From: Erythrobacter sanguineus
Lineage (GTDB): Bacteria > Pseudomonadota > Alphaproteobacteria > Sphingomonadales > Sphingomonadaceae
Reading direction: 5' to 3'
DNA length: 64,000 bases
Assembly: GCF_900143235.1 (NCBI RefSeq)
Contig: NZ_FRDF01000012.1
Location: forward strand, 1 to 64,000
Under the pieces are notes generated by a model. It did no database searches, had not been told where the DNA came from, and saw only the letters and a program-made list of their open reading frames with translations. Shown one piece after another: positions 9,265 through 18,311 of this stretch; position 1 is the first letter of the stretch, and the number at the start of each line of letters is the position of its first letter. A program made the position numbers and the translations under genes.

Positions 9265-9543
9265 TCAGCGAAAATTATCCGCATAGGCCTGCAGCTTGAG
9301 CCGCTTTGGCGGGGTCGCATGAATGCGCGCAGTGATGCCGCATTTTGCCGCATAGGCCCTGGCCGCGTCCTTGCTCGGGAAAGTCAGCCGCACCTGCGAT
9401 TGCGTATCGCTGCTGCCGGTCCAGCCCATCAGCGGATCGGCAAAACGCGCTTCGGACTGCTCGAATTCGAGCACCCATTCATCAGTATGGGCCTTGCCCG
9501 ATTGCATCGCGTGCTTGGGCTGCTGATAAATTCTTGCGGACAT
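9265..9543 (-). CDS. NDUFS4-like complex I accessory subunit
   Basis: The 92-residue protein matches the small 'ETC complex I subunit conserved region' family found as an accessory subunit of alphaproteobacterial and mitochondrial NADH:ubiquinone oxidoreductase. The recognisable motifs are MSARIYQQPK..MQSGKA, W.LEFE, DPLMGWTGS.DT..QV.L.F and AYA...G, ending in the family-typical PP.RLK.YADNF. It is far from any nuo operon, as is usual for this gene. The start at 9543 was chosen because the family begins at this point. The upstream in-frame extension is not conserved-looking. Confidence 0.88.
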   Translation of the reverse strand: MSARIYQQPKHAMQSGKAHTDEWVLEFEQSEARFADPLMGWTGSSDTQSQVRLTFPSKDAARAYAAKCGITARIHATPPKRLKLQAYADNFR

Positions 9544-9683
9544 TCCTGTTTTCGATCCTCGCTCATGCGGCGTTCTTGCTGGCCTACCGCTGCGCTGCTT
9601 GAGGCCTTGAGGCCGCGTCGCTGCGGGCAGCCAGTCGGCCTTGCGGGCCGCCGCGCGTCCCGATCCATGCGCGGGGCGATAGC

Positions 9684-12119
9684 TTAAGTCTGTCCGCGGT
9701 TGAAGGCATTTTTGGTCTTCATGCTCGGCTTTTCCAGCCAGGGCGCATCGGGCCAGCGGTGCCGGGGATAGCGGCCCTTCATCTCCTTGGCCACATCCGC
9801 CCAACTCCCGCGCCAGAAGCCGGGCAGATCGCGGGTCGACTGGATCGGGCGACCCGCCGGGCTGGTGAGCTTGAGCAGCAGCGGCGTGGCACCGATCATC
9901 GGCTGCATATCCAGCCCGAACAGCGCCTGCACCCGCACCTCGACGCTGGGGGCATCATCGCAGGCGTAATCGATGGGATGGCGCGTTTCGGCGGGCGAGG
10001 TGAAGTGGGTGGGCGCGGCGCGATCAAACGCCTTGCGCTGGTCCCAGTCGAGCAGGTCAAGCGCGCTTTGCGCAAACCGGTGTGGCGGCAGATCGAGGTC
10101 GCGCCGACCGGCGAGCAACGGGGCGAGCCATTCCGTCGCCCGCGCGCGCAGGGCCTCAGGCGTCAGCGCATCGACCCCGGCGAAGCTGCCACGGGCGAGG
10201 AAGCCTTCGGGCATGATTTCCCCCAGCTTCTCCAGCGCTTTCTCCACAAGGATATCCACAAGCAGAGCAGGGTCGGGCGAAGGTTCGGGCACGCTCGCCA
10301 GCACAATCGCGCCCAGCCGCCGTTCGCGCCGCGCTTCGATACGATCCTTATCATTATTCCAACGGGTTGTGACGCGCTCCTCAAGCTCTGTGGTAAACAG
10401 CGCCGCGATGCGATCAGACGCGATTTCGGCTGCGGCGGTGATCCGCGCGCCCTTGGCTTGCCCCTGCGCGTCGCCAATCACGATCCATTCGGCCCGTGCC
10501 AGCGACGAAGCAGGATCAAGCACATAGCCGCGCCCGCCCGCACTAAGCCAATATTCCCCCGACGCACCGCGACGCCGGGCGACAAAATCGGGCCGCGCCA
10601 GCGCCAGTGCTTCGGCAGGTTCGGCGGCGGGGCTGCCGGTGATGGCCGCCGCAAGCTTACCCGCCTGCCTTGCCCAGCCCTGTGCAATCCGCTGCGCTGC
10701 CACCGCCCTCGGCGCGCGATCCCCGCGCCAGCGCGCAAGGCGTTGCAGCAGGTCTTCGCCCCGCCCGCCAAGCCCGCGTTCCTGCAACAGCAGCACCAAC
10801 CGCGCCGCCTCCTCGCCGCAGCCTGAGCGCGCGCCATGGAGCACCGATGCGGCCTGATCGGGCGCCATTGGCAAGCTCGCAATCGCCTCGCCCAACGGGG
10901 TAATCCGTCCGCCCGCATCAAGTGCGCCCAAGCCTTTCAACGCGCCCCGCGCCGCCGCAACCGAAGCCTCGGGCGGCGGATCGAGCCATGGCAGGCTCGC
11001 CGGGTCGTTCGTCCCCCACTTGGCGAGCCGCAGCAGCAGCGGGGCAAGATCGGCCTGCACAATCTCGGGCGGTGCAAATTCGGGCCGGCCTGCATGACCC
11101 GCCTCCTCCCACAACCGGTAAGCCACCCCCGGACCCTGCCGCGCCGCACGCCCTGCCCGCTGCGCAGCAGAAGCCTGCGAAGCGCGGCGGGTGACGAGAT
11201 GGGTCGTGCTGGCCGCCCGGTCAAATTCGGCAAGCCGCGCAAGACCGGAATCGACCACCACGCTGACCCCGTCCAAGGTCAGCGAAGTTTCGGCAATTGC
11301 CGTCGCCAGCACGATCCGGCGGCGTCCCTCGCTATCGCGGCGGATCGCGGCGCGCTGGGCTGCGGGTTCCACCTGACCGTGAAGCGCGTGGATCGGCACT
11401 TCGGGCAGCCGCACTGCCAGCCGTTCACGCACCCGCTCGATTTCCCGCACGCCGGGGAGGAAGGCGAGAATATCGCCCGCCTCGTCGCGCCACGCGGTCA
11501 GCACGGCGGTGCCCACACGATCCTCGATCGGGAGCGAAGCATCGCTGCCAAGCCATTTTATTTCCAACGGAAAACTGCGCCCATCGCTGGTCACGACCTG
11601 CGCATCGTCGCCCAGCAGCCGGGCAAACCGCGCGCCATCAATGGTCGCCGACATTACCAGCACGCGCAGATCCTCGCGCAGCACGCCGCGGGTTTCGAGC
11701 GCCAGCGCCAGCCCCAGATCGCTGTCGAGCGTGCGTTCATGCGCCTCATCGAACAGCACCGCGGAGACGCCGGGCAGTTCCGGGTCATCGATCAGCCGGT
11801 TCACCAGAATCGCTTCCGTCACGACAAGGATGCGCGTCTTGGCCGACACCTTGCTGTCGAGCCGGGTCATGTAGCCCACGATCCCGCCCGGCGCCTCTCC
11901 CAGCATTTCGGCCATGCGTTCAGCCGCAGCGCGGGCAGCGACACGGCGGGGCGAGGTGAGGATGATCTGGCCGGTGCACCACGGCTGCCCAAGCAGATCA
12001 GGCGCGACGGCAGTGGTCTTGCCCGCTCCCGGCGGCGCAATCAGCACACCTGCGCCAGCACCGCCGAGCGCGGTGCGGATTTCGGGGAGGACAGCCGTGA
12101 TCGGGAGGTCGGGGAGCAT
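9684..12119 (-). CDS. hrpB: ATP-dependent helicase HrpB
   Basis: An 811-residue DEAH-box superfamily 2 helicase. Walker A APPGAGKTT (about 28-36), the DEAH motif in LFDEAHERTLDSDLGLAL, SATIDGARFARLL (motif III) and the QRAGRAARQGPG motif VI are all present. They are followed by the helicase-associated and HrpB-specific C-terminal domains (CDDAPSVEVRVQALFGL, then PRHRWPDAPW near the end). The ATG at 12119 fits the family. A TTG eight codons upstream (12143) overlaps the stop of the preceding gene and is an alternative start. The cellular role of HrpB is not established; it is not RNA-processing HrpA. Confidence 0.93.
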   Translation of the reverse strand: MLPDLPITAVLPEIRTALGGAGAGVLIAPPGAGKTTAVAPDLLGQPWCTGQIILTSPRRVAARAAAERMAEMLGEAPGGIVGYMTRLDSKVSAKTRILVVTEAILVNRLIDDPELPGVSAVLFDEAHERTLDSDLGLALALETRGVLREDLRVLVMSATIDGARFARLLGDDAQVVTSDGRSFPLEIKWLGSDASLPIEDRVGTAVLTAWRDEAGDILAFLPGVREIERVRERLAVRLPEVPIHALHGQVEPAAQRAAIRRDSEGRRRIVLATAIAETSLTLDGVSVVVDSGLARLAEFDRAASTTHLVTRRASQASAAQRAGRAARQGPGVAYRLWEEAGHAGRPEFAPPEIVQADLAPLLLRLAKWGTNDPASLPWLDPPPEASVAAARGALKGLGALDAGGRITPLGEAIASLPMAPDQAASVLHGARSGCGEEAARLVLLLQERGLGGRGEDLLQRLARWRGDRAPRAVAAQRIAQGWARQAGKLAAAITGSPAAEPAEALALARPDFVARRRGASGEYWLSAGGRGYVLDPASSLARAEWIVIGDAQGQAKGARITAAAEIASDRIAALFTTELEERVTTRWNNDKDRIEARRERRLGAIVLASVPEPSPDPALLVDILVEKALEKLGEIMPEGFLARGSFAGVDALTPEALRARATEWLAPLLAGRRDLDLPPHRFAQSALDLLDWDQRKAFDRAAPTHFTSPAETRHPIDYACDDAPSVEVRVQALFGLDMQPMIGATPLLLKLTSPAGRPIQSTRDLPGFWRGSWADVAKEMKGRYPRHRWPDAPWLEKPSMKTKNAFNRGQT

Positions 12120-12139
12120 CGCCCCGGCCGATAGCCCGC

Positions 12140-13150
12140 TCAATGCCCGCGCGCGACCGCGAATTGCGCCGCTTCAGCCATGGCCACGCGCGCCTTGCTG
12201 TCGGGGAAGATCGAAATCGCATCAATCGCCCGGTGCGCGAAGTGGCGGGCACGTTCACGCGTGTCTTCGAGCGCATTGTGCTTGGCAATCAGCGAAATCG
12301 CATGCGCGAGGTCTTCATCCGAGGTCCGATGCCCGGCAATCGCCGCCTTCCAGAACTTGCGCTCTTCCTCGTTCCCGCGCGCATGGGCGAGAATCACCGG
12401 CAAGGTCATCTTGCCTTCGCGGAAGTCATCACCCTGATCCTTGCCCATCTCGGCCGCATCCGAATCGTAATCGATCGCATCGTCAACCAGCTGGAAAGCG
12501 ACGCCCAGATTGCGGCCATAGGATTCAAGCGCATGTTCCTGTTCTTCCGAACATTCGGCCACCACGGCGCTGATCTGGCTGGCCGCGGCGAACAGGGCTG
12601 CGGTCTTTGCGCCGATGATATGAAGGTATTGTTCTTCGCTGGTGTTGATCTGGCGCTGGGCGGAAAGCTGCGAAACTTCGCCCTCGGCGATCACCGCGCT
12701 GGCCCGGCTGAGGATCGAGAGCACCCGCAAGGAGCCATCTTCGGTCATCAGTTCGAAAGCGCGGCTGAACAGGAAATCGCCCACCAACACCGTCGCCGGA
12801 TTGCCGAAGATGATGTTGGCCGCCGCCTTGCCGCGCCTGAGCTCGCTTCCATCGACCACATCATCGTGCAGCAAAGTTGCAGTGTGAATGAACTCGACCG
12901 CTGCGGCGAGCTTGTAATGGCGGGTGCCCTTGTAACCGACCAGTTCTGCGCCAGCGAGCGTCAGCATCGGGCGCAACCGCTTGCCCCCGCCCGATATCAG
13001 ATGCCCGGCGAGTCGCGGGATCAGCGGGATTTCGCTCTGCATCCGGTCAAGGATCACGGCGTTGACGGAATTCATGCCCGCCGCCGTCAGCGACAGCATG
13101 GGGTCGAGTGTCGGTGCCTTTCGCGGCAGGGGGACGATATCGGCACTCAT
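12140..13150 (-). CDS. ispB: Polyprenyl (octa-/decaprenyl) diphosphate synthase
   Basis: This 336-residue trans-prenyltransferase condenses isopentenyl diphosphate units to make the long side chain of ubiquinone. Both Asp-rich motifs that bind Mg2+-diphosphate are intact: LLHDDVVD (about 93-100) and FQLVDDAIDY (219-228). GGGKRLRPML (54-63) and the KTAALF motif are also present. The chain length (C40 versus C50) cannot be read from the sequence; many sphingomonads make Q-10. Its stop almost touches hrpB, so the two are probably co-transcribed. It is divergent from the chorismate mutase gene, with 68 bases between. Confidence 0.93.
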   Translation of the reverse strand: MSADIVPLPRKAPTLDPMLSLTAAGMNSVNAVILDRMQSEIPLIPRLAGHLISGGGKRLRPMLTLAGAELVGYKGTRHYKLAAAVEFIHTATLLHDDVVDGSELRRGKAAANIIFGNPATVLVGDFLFSRAFELMTEDGSLRVLSILSRASAVIAEGEVSQLSAQRQINTSEEQYLHIIGAKTAALFAAASQISAVVAECSEEQEHALESYGRNLGVAFQLVDDAIDYDSDAAEMGKDQGDDFREGKMTLPVILAHARGNEEERKFWKAAIAGHRTSDEDLAHAISLIAKHNALEDTRERARHFAHRAIDAISIFPDSKARVAMAEAAQFAVARGH

Positions 13151-13218
13151 CTTGGATTGGCATTAGGGCGGGCCCAGCATGCTTGGCAAGCGCGGAATTG
13201 CTGCTAGTTTCGCGAGCC

Positions 13219-13551
13219 ATGCCGCAGGAAACGCAACTTTCGTCCGCTTCAGCCGCCCAACCCGATCCGGTGCCGGATCAGGTTCTGGCCGCCTATCGCA
13301 AGAGCATCGACAATATTGATGCCGCGCTGATCCATATTCTGGCCGAACGGTTCCGGATCACGCAGGCGGTCGGCGAGTACAAGGCCAAGGCCACGCTTCC
13401 CCCCGCCGATCCCGACCGTGAGGCGCGCCAGATCGCAAGACTGCGCAAGCTTTCGGAAGACGCGGATCTCGATCCCGAATTTTCCGAGAAGTTTCTGCGC
13501 TTCATCATCGAAGAAGTTATCCGCCACCACCAGAAGGCGCGCGGCGGCTAA
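13219..13551 (+). CDS. Chorismate mutase, AroQ class
   Basis: This 110-residue monofunctional chorismate mutase converts chorismate to prephenate at the start of phenylalanine and tyrosine synthesis. The AroQ helix pattern is clear: YRKSIDNIDAALIHILAERFRITQAVGEYKAK (about 28-59), where the IDNID..L...L.ER and VG.YK positions carry the active-site Arg and Lys, then DPDREARQIARLRKLSEDADLDPEF and the final helix FLRFIIEEVIRHHQ. No prephenate dehydratase or dehydrogenase domain is attached. It is transcribed away from the polyprenyl synthase gene. Confidence 0.93.
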   Translation: MPQETQLSSASAAQPDPVPDQVLAAYRKSIDNIDAALIHILAERFRITQAVGEYKAKATLPPADPDREARQIARLRKLSEDADLDPEFSEKFLRFIIEEVIRHHQKARGG

Positions 13552-13662
13552 GGCCCGCAGGCCGTTTCACCGCCGCGCGCCGGGGCCGGTTCGGCCGCGC
13601 TCCGTCCAGAGGCAGGGCAGGCAGCGCTGCCTGACCTGCCACGTGCCGAGCAAGGGCGGATG

Positions 13663-14241
13663 TCACCCGCGCGGACGCTTGCCGCCAAGACCGCGCGGAG
13701 ACCTTGCGCCCGGCTTCCTGCCGCTGCGGGTGATGTTGGTGCTCAGCTGCCCGTCGCTTCGCGTGGTCGTGCGGCTGCGGCCGAACACGGTCTCGCCCGC
13801 GGAATTGGTGGCGCTCTGCCGCGCCCCCGAATTGCCCTCGCCATCGCGCCCGCGTTCGCTCGCAAGGTCGAGCGTCTTGTCGCCGCGTCCGGTGGCAGTG
13901 CCCGCGAAGGTCGAACCACTCCCGGTGCGGGTGCGCTCGCCCGAAAGAGTGCGGGCGTTTCCTTGCGGGCCGGTCTGGACAATGTCGATGGTCGATCCGG
14001 CTTCGGTGCGCTGGCGCACCGCGCTGCTGGTCGCGGTGTTGCCGGTGTTAAGGTTGGTCGCCTCGCGCTCGCGGGTGGCGGTGCCGGTCTCGGGATTGAC
14101 CGTGATGGTCTGCGCGGCACTGACATTGGGGCCTTCGAAGGTCTTGGTGCGGCTTTGCTCCTGCGCGTGCGCGGGCGCATGTGCGGGCAGGGCAAACGCG
14201 AATGCGGTCAGCGTGGTAAGCATCAGGGGGGTCTTGATCAT
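13663..14241 (-). CDS. Secreted Thr/Arg/Gly-rich protein, unrecognised
   Basis: The 192-residue product has a signal peptide (MIKTPLMLTTLTAFAFALPAHAPAHA, cleavage after AHA about residue 26) and a polar, low-complexity mature part rich in Thr, Gly, Ser and Arg (for example TNLNTGNTATSSAVRQRTEAG). The C-terminus is strongly basic (RSGRKPGARSPRGLGGKRPRG). A strong AAGGAGG ribosome site precedes the ATG. It lies 125 bases downstream of the ECF sigma/membrane-protein pair on the same strand and may belong to their regulon or transcript. No family was recognised. Confidence 0.7.
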   Translation of the reverse strand: MIKTPLMLTTLTAFAFALPAHAPAHAQEQSRTKTFEGPNVSAAQTITVNPETGTATREREATNLNTGNTATSSAVRQRTEAGSTIDIVQTGPQGNARTLSGERTRTGSGSTFAGTATGRGDKTLDLASERGRDGEGNSGARQSATNSAGETVFGRSRTTTRSDGQLSTNITRSGRKPGARSPRGLGGKRPRG

Positions 14242-14366
14242 GGCGAATTCCTCCTTGGGTCGGTTGACATTTCCCGGTCACCCAGCCGCTGCGGGGTTGC
14301 GTCAGGGGACAGGGAGAAAACGGGGAACGGCCTGACATCCTTCGTCAAAGCCCGAATTTTCTGCGC

Positions 14367-15371
14367 TCAGCGCGGTGACGCGGCGGGGGGCGTCCCGGAA
14401 GCAGACAACGGGGGCGTCATGTCCTGCGCTGGCCGTTCAGTCGCGGGAGGCTTTCCTTCATCTGGAGCGGCGCGCATTCGCTCCTCGCGGCGCTGGCGCC
14501 AGGCTTCCATCAGTTCGCGGCGCTGTCCGGGCGGCAGCTGACGCAAAGCCTCGCGGCGATTGTCCGGCGACATCCGCCGCAGGCGTTCGATCACTTCGCG
14601 CTGTTCGGGCGTGCGCGCATCTTCGCGCAGCGGGCGCATGATGTCCTTTCGGGTAAGCGCCTCGCCCTGTTCGACACGCTCAAGAAGTTCCTCGCGCCGC
14701 GCCTCGATGCGGTCGGAGCGCGCTCCCTCACGGCGCACGCGCGCCTCCTCAATGCGCTGGCGCAGGCGGGCTTCTTCCTCGGGCGTGGGGACGCGCTGAC
14801 CGGCGGCGCGGCGGCGCTCGATCTCGCTCTCGATACGCTGGTCGATGCGTTGGCGGCGCGCGGCTATCCTGCCCTGCCGCACCTCTTCGATGCGGCGGAA
14901 TGCTTCACCCAGTTCCTCGGGCGTGTCGATCGGGCCTTCGATCCTGACCGGCGCAAGCCCGGCAGGTGCGGGATCGGCGGGCGTCTGGACGGCAACCGGG
15001 GCAGCAACAGGCGCAGGCGTGGCTGGCTTGCCGATGATGCTGGCCCAGACCTTTTCGGGCGAAGGCACGGGCAGATCGAAGCGTTCAATCAGGCCGGTGG
15101 CCGCCGCCGCCGTTGCCAGCGCGCCAAAACAGGTCACACCGATGGCGATGCGCCGTCCCAGCCGCCAGCCGCGTCCGCCGCCCGAACGGCGAAGTTTCGG
15201 CAGCGGCGCCAAAGTTGCAGGGGGCCGCGCTTGGGCGGCGGCGGCCACCTTTTCAGCGAAGCCTGCGGACAATTCGGGCACAGCGAAGTCATCCAGCGCA
15301 CAGGCCAGCGGGCTGCCGGGGACAATCGGTGTGCGCGCCTGTTCGTCCATGTCCTGTTCGTTCACGCTCAT
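14367..15371 (-). CDS. Membrane-anchored R/E-rich protein, candidate anti-sigma factor
   Basis: The 334-residue protein starts with an ATG overlapping the stop of the ECF sigma gene (ATGA), the arrangement usual for sigma/anti-sigma pairs. The first 75 residues are cytoplasmic (no HxxxCxxC zinc motif), followed by one membrane helix (about IAIGVTCFGALATAAAATGLI, 78-98), a Pro/Ala linker and a long charged helical domain. That domain is dense in Arg and Glu (RIAARRQRIDQRIESEIERRR..., about 160-310) and ends in a Pro-rich tail. The REALRQLPPGQRRELMEAWRQRREER stretch resembles small periplasmic stress-sensor helices, but this is only a likeness. The anti-sigma role is inferred from gene order and topology, not from a recognised domain. 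Confidence 0.75.
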   Translation of the reverse strand: MSVNEQDMDEQARTPIVPGSPLACALDDFAVPELSAGFAEKVAAAAQARPPATLAPLPKLRRSGGGRGWRLGRRIAIGVTCFGALATAAAATGLIERFDLPVPSPEKVWASIIGKPATPAPVAAPVAVQTPADPAPAGLAPVRIEGPIDTPEELGEAFRRIEEVRQGRIAARRQRIDQRIESEIERRRAAGQRVPTPEEEARLRQRIEEARVRREGARSDRIEARREELLERVEQGEALTRKDIMRPLREDARTPEQREVIERLRRMSPDNRREALRQLPPGQRRELMEAWRQRREERMRAAPDEGKPPATERPAQDMTPPLSASGTPPAASPR

Positions 15372-15985
15372 TGCGCGTCTCCTTGGCCTGCGAAAGCCTG
15401 CCGCAGGCCTGCGCGGGCGCGATGCAGCAGGGATTCGAACGCCTTGATGTTCATCTCCATCGCCGCTGCCGCTTCGGCATTGGGCAATTCCTCGTAATAG
15501 GTCAGCACGATCGCGGCGCGCTGACGGTCGGGCAAGGCCAGCACCAGCGCGCGTGTGCTGGCGCCGCACTGGTCGGCTTCGATCCGCGCATCGGCGAGCG
15601 GGGCATCGTCGGCATGGTCTGGCACGTCCTCGCCCGATATCCGCCGCGCCAGCCGCAACCGGTCAATCGCGAGATTGGTCACCACCCTTGCAAGCCAGCC
15701 CGACAGGCGCAGCGCGGCCGCCGCACTGGTTCCCGCCGGATGGCGCGCGGCAAGGCGCGGCGCGTGGTCCCACAATCGCAAGCAAGCCTCCTGCACAATA
15801 TCCTCGGCTTCATGGGCATCGCCGGTCATGCGAAAGGCAATCCGGCCCAGCGCCCCTGCATGACGCGCGATCGCCTCGCGCAGCGCAGCCGGGTCGCGCG
15901 CCGCCATGCGCGCCACCAGCGCCGCATCATCGGCAGCCGGGGCCGGAGGTGAAATTTCTCCGCTAGCGGTCATGTCTGCGCGCAA
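15368..15985 (-). CDS. ECF-type RNA polymerase sigma factor
   Basis: The 205-residue protein has sigma-70 region 2 (AFRMTGDAHEAEDIVQEACLRLWDHA, about 51-76, the -10/core-binding helices) and region 4 (LPDRQRAAIVLTYYEELPNAEAAAAM, then FESLLHRARAGLRQAF, the -35-binding helix-turn-helix). Regions 1 and 3 are absent, as in ECF factors. A run of Ala separates two parts of region 2 to 4, making the linker longer than usual. ATGs at 15985 and 15973 both fit. Its stop overlaps the next gene by 4 bases, so the two are translationally coupled. It should direct a stress or envelope regulon. Confidence 0.93.
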   Translation of the reverse strand: MRADMTASGEISPPAPAADDAALVARMAARDPAALREAIARHAGALGRIAFRMTGDAHEAEDIVQEACLRLWDHAPRLAARHPAGTSAAAALRLSGWLARVVTNLAIDRLRLARRISGEDVPDHADDAPLADARIEADQCGASTRALVLALPDRQRAAIVLTYYEELPNAEAAAAMEMNIKAFESLLHRARAGLRQAFAGQGDAQ

Positions 15986-16059
15986 TGGGTCCCGTTTGCG
16001 GTTGCGTGTCGTTGATCACTCTGGCGGTTAACTGCGGGGCACGCAAAACCCTTCGCGCG

Positions 16060-17484
16060 TTATTGCGCACGCGGCAGACGCAGTTCGACCAGCAACCCGC
16101 CCAGATCCTCGCTGGCCGAAAGCGTGACGCTGCCGCCATAGATCTCCGCCACATCGCGCACGATGGCGAGCCCCAGCCCCGTTCCCGGCTTGCCCGTATC
16201 AAGCCGCACCCCGCGATCGAAGATGCGGATACGTTCGGCCTCGGGGATGCCGGGGCCGTCATCCTCGATCCAGATCAGGCACTGCCCGTCACAGCCCTCG
16301 GCCCCCGCGTCTTCGGGATCAATGGTCACGAACACGCTGCCCCCGCCATATTTGGCCGCGTTCTCGATCAGGTTGCCGAGCAGTTCGTCGAGATCCTGCC
16401 GCTCGATCGCCACCTCGGCGTCGCGGCTGCCAGCAATGTCCAGCCGCCCCTGCGGATAGAGCCGCTCGACCGCGCGGCGCACCGCTTCGGCGCTGTCGCG
16501 GACATTGGTGCGGGCATGGCCGACCGCACGCCGCCCGACCGCGCGGGCGCGGGCAAGGTGGTGATCGACATGGCGCTGCATCGTGCGGGTTTCGCGCATC
16601 ACGGTCTCGCCCAGATCGGGCGCGCGCGCCGTTGCGGCATTGGTCAGCACCGTCAGCGGGGTCTTGAGCGCATGGGCGAGATTGCCCGCATGCCGCCGGG
16701 CTTCCTCGGCCTGCTTTTCGGAATGTTCGATCAGCGCGTTCAATTCCTCCACCAGCGGCTGCACTTCAAGCGGGAGCGGCTCGGTGATCCGGCCCGCCCC
16801 GGTGGTGCGCAGGTTCTGGATCGCCGCGCGCACGCGCCTGAGCGGCGAAAGACCATAGCGGATCTGCAACAACGCCATCACCAGCAGCCCAAGCCCCAGC
16901 ACTGCAAAGCTCCAGATCAGGATCAACCGCACCCGGCCGATCTGGGCATCCATCTGCTCGGTCGCGCTCGCCACGGCGAAGGTCCAGCGCGTCTCGCTGC
17001 CCGGCAGGATCACGGTGCGCTCGGCAATCCGCAGCGGCTCGCCTGCGAACTGGGCGGAATTGTAGAAATGCACCTCGCTGTCGAAATCCTCGCCCTTGGT
17101 AGTCACCCCCTGCAAGGTCAGCGTGCGATCCCACAGACTGCGCGAGGGCCAGGGTTCGTAATTCCCGCCGCTGATCTGCCAGTACAGCCCGCTTCCCGGT
17201 TCAAGAAAGCGCTGGTCGCCCAAGGTGCGGTAGAAATAGACCTCACTGCTGGCATCGATCTCGGCCGAGGCGATCATCGCGGTGAGGATATAGTCGAGCT
17301 GTTCGTCGAAATTGCTCTCGACCTGACGCGTCAGCGTGCGTTCCAGCGCGATCCCACCGCCCAGCAGCAGCACGAAGATCCACCCCGCCGCGATCAGCCC
17401 CATGCGCCGCGCAAGGCTGGCGCGCGGACCGCCCTGCGCCGCGGCCGCAGGCATGGCAACGGCCTCACCCGCGGGCAAGGCCAT
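16060..17484 (-). CDS. Two-component sensor histidine kinase (PhoQ-like)
   Basis: This inner-membrane kinase has 474 residues with the chosen ATG. Membrane helices at about 29-47 and 187-207 flank a periplasmic sensor region. A HAMP-like stretch (YGLSPLRRVRAAIQNLRT) leads to the H-box NLAHALKTPLTVL with phospho-accepting His271, then the N-box LIENAAKYG, the G1 motif EDDGPGIP and the G2 motif GTGLGLAIV. A GTG start at 17562 would overlap the regulator gene by 50 bases and add an unstructured N-terminus; the ATG at 17484 leaves a 28-base gap and is preferred. It is the partner of the regulator just upstream. The signal is unknown. Confidence 0.93.
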   Translation of the reverse strand: MALPAGEAVAMPAAAAQGGPRASLARRMGLIAAGWIFVLLLGGGIALERTLTRQVESNFDEQLDYILTAMIASAEIDASSEVYFYRTLGDQRFLEPGSGLYWQISGGNYEPWPSRSLWDRTLTLQGVTTKGEDFDSEVHFYNSAQFAGEPLRIAERTVILPGSETRWTFAVASATEQMDAQIGRVRLILIWSFAVLGLGLLVMALLQIRYGLSPLRRVRAAIQNLRTTGAGRITEPLPLEVQPLVEELNALIEHSEKQAEEARRHAGNLAHALKTPLTVLTNAATARAPDLGETVMRETRTMQRHVDHHLARARAVGRRAVGHARTNVRDSAEAVRRAVERLYPQGRLDIAGSRDAEVAIERQDLDELLGNLIENAAKYGGGSVFVTIDPEDAGAEGCDGQCLIWIEDDGPGIPEAERIRIFDRGVRLDTGKPGTGLGLAIVRDVAEIYGGSVTLSASEDLGGLLVELRLPRAQ

Positions 17485-17512
17485 GTGCGCGTCGCCGTCG
17501 TTACGCTCGCCC

Positions 17513-18190
17513 TTAAGCGCGGGGTGCGTCGGCGGGGTCGTCGAGGCTGTAACCGAGGCCACGAATGGTCGTTATCACGTCTGCGCCAAGCTTCTTGCGG
17601 ATACGGGTAACGAACACTTCGATGGTGTTCGAATCCCGGTCGAAATCCTGATCATAGATATGCTCGATCAGCTCGGTGCGGCTCACCACCTTGCCCTTGT
17701 GGTGCATCAGGTAGCTCAGCAGCTTGTATTCCTGCGCCGTCAGTTTCACCGGTTCGCCGTTCAGCGTCACCCGGCCCGAACGCGTGTCCAGCCGCACGTC
17801 TCCGGCGGTCAGTTCGGATGAGGTATTGCCCGAAGCGCGGCGGATCAGCGCCCGCAGCCGGGCGATCAGTTCCTCGGTCTGGAACGGCTTGGCAAGGTAA
17901 TCATCAGCGCCCGCATCAAGGCCTGCGACCTTGTCCGACCAGCTGTCGCGCGCGGTCAGCACCAGCACCGGAAAGGTACGCCCTTCACGCCGCCACATGC
18001 CAAGCACGGTCAGCCCGTCGATCTCGGGCAGGCCAAGATCGAGGACCACTGCGTCGTAATCCTCGCTCGAGCCCATGAAATGCCCATCCTCGCCATCGAC
18101 AGACAGATCGACGGCATAGCCGGTATGCTCCAGCGTCGATTTCAGCTGCGCGCCCAGCGTGGGCTCATCCTCGACGATCAGAATCCGCAT
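17513..18190 (-). CDS. Response regulator, OmpR/PhoP family
   Basis: This 225-residue DNA-binding regulator is phosphorylated by the kinase encoded next to it. The receiver domain has the acidic pair in VEDEP (7-8), phospho-Asp51 in VVLDLGLPEIDG, Thr79 and Lys101 (LAKPF). The C-terminal winged helix (about 128-218) has LTAQEYKLLSYLMHHKGKVVSR and the recognition helix SNTIEVFVTRIRKKLG, ending in IRGLGYSL. It lies downstream of a PepSY gene (121-base gap) on the same strand. Confidence 0.95.
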   Translation of the reverse strand: MRILIVEDEPTLGAQLKSTLEHTGYAVDLSVDGEDGHFMGSSEDYDAVVLDLGLPEIDGLTVLGMWRREGRTFPVLVLTARDSWSDKVAGLDAGADDYLAKPFQTEELIARLRALIRRASGNTSSELTAGDVRLDTRSGRVTLNGEPVKLTAQEYKLLSYLMHHKGKVVSRTELIEHIYDQDFDRDSNTIEVFVTRIRKKLGADVITTIRGLGYSLDDPADAPRA

Positions 18191-18311
18191 TTTCCACCAT
18201 TTTCCTGCTGTATCACCGCCAGTTTGGTGCGCTTTTGCCGCGCCAGCGTCAAGCAGACGCCATCGCAGGACACAGCGCCTGTCCCCCGATCAAGCCGCAC
18301 CGGGCGGTTCC

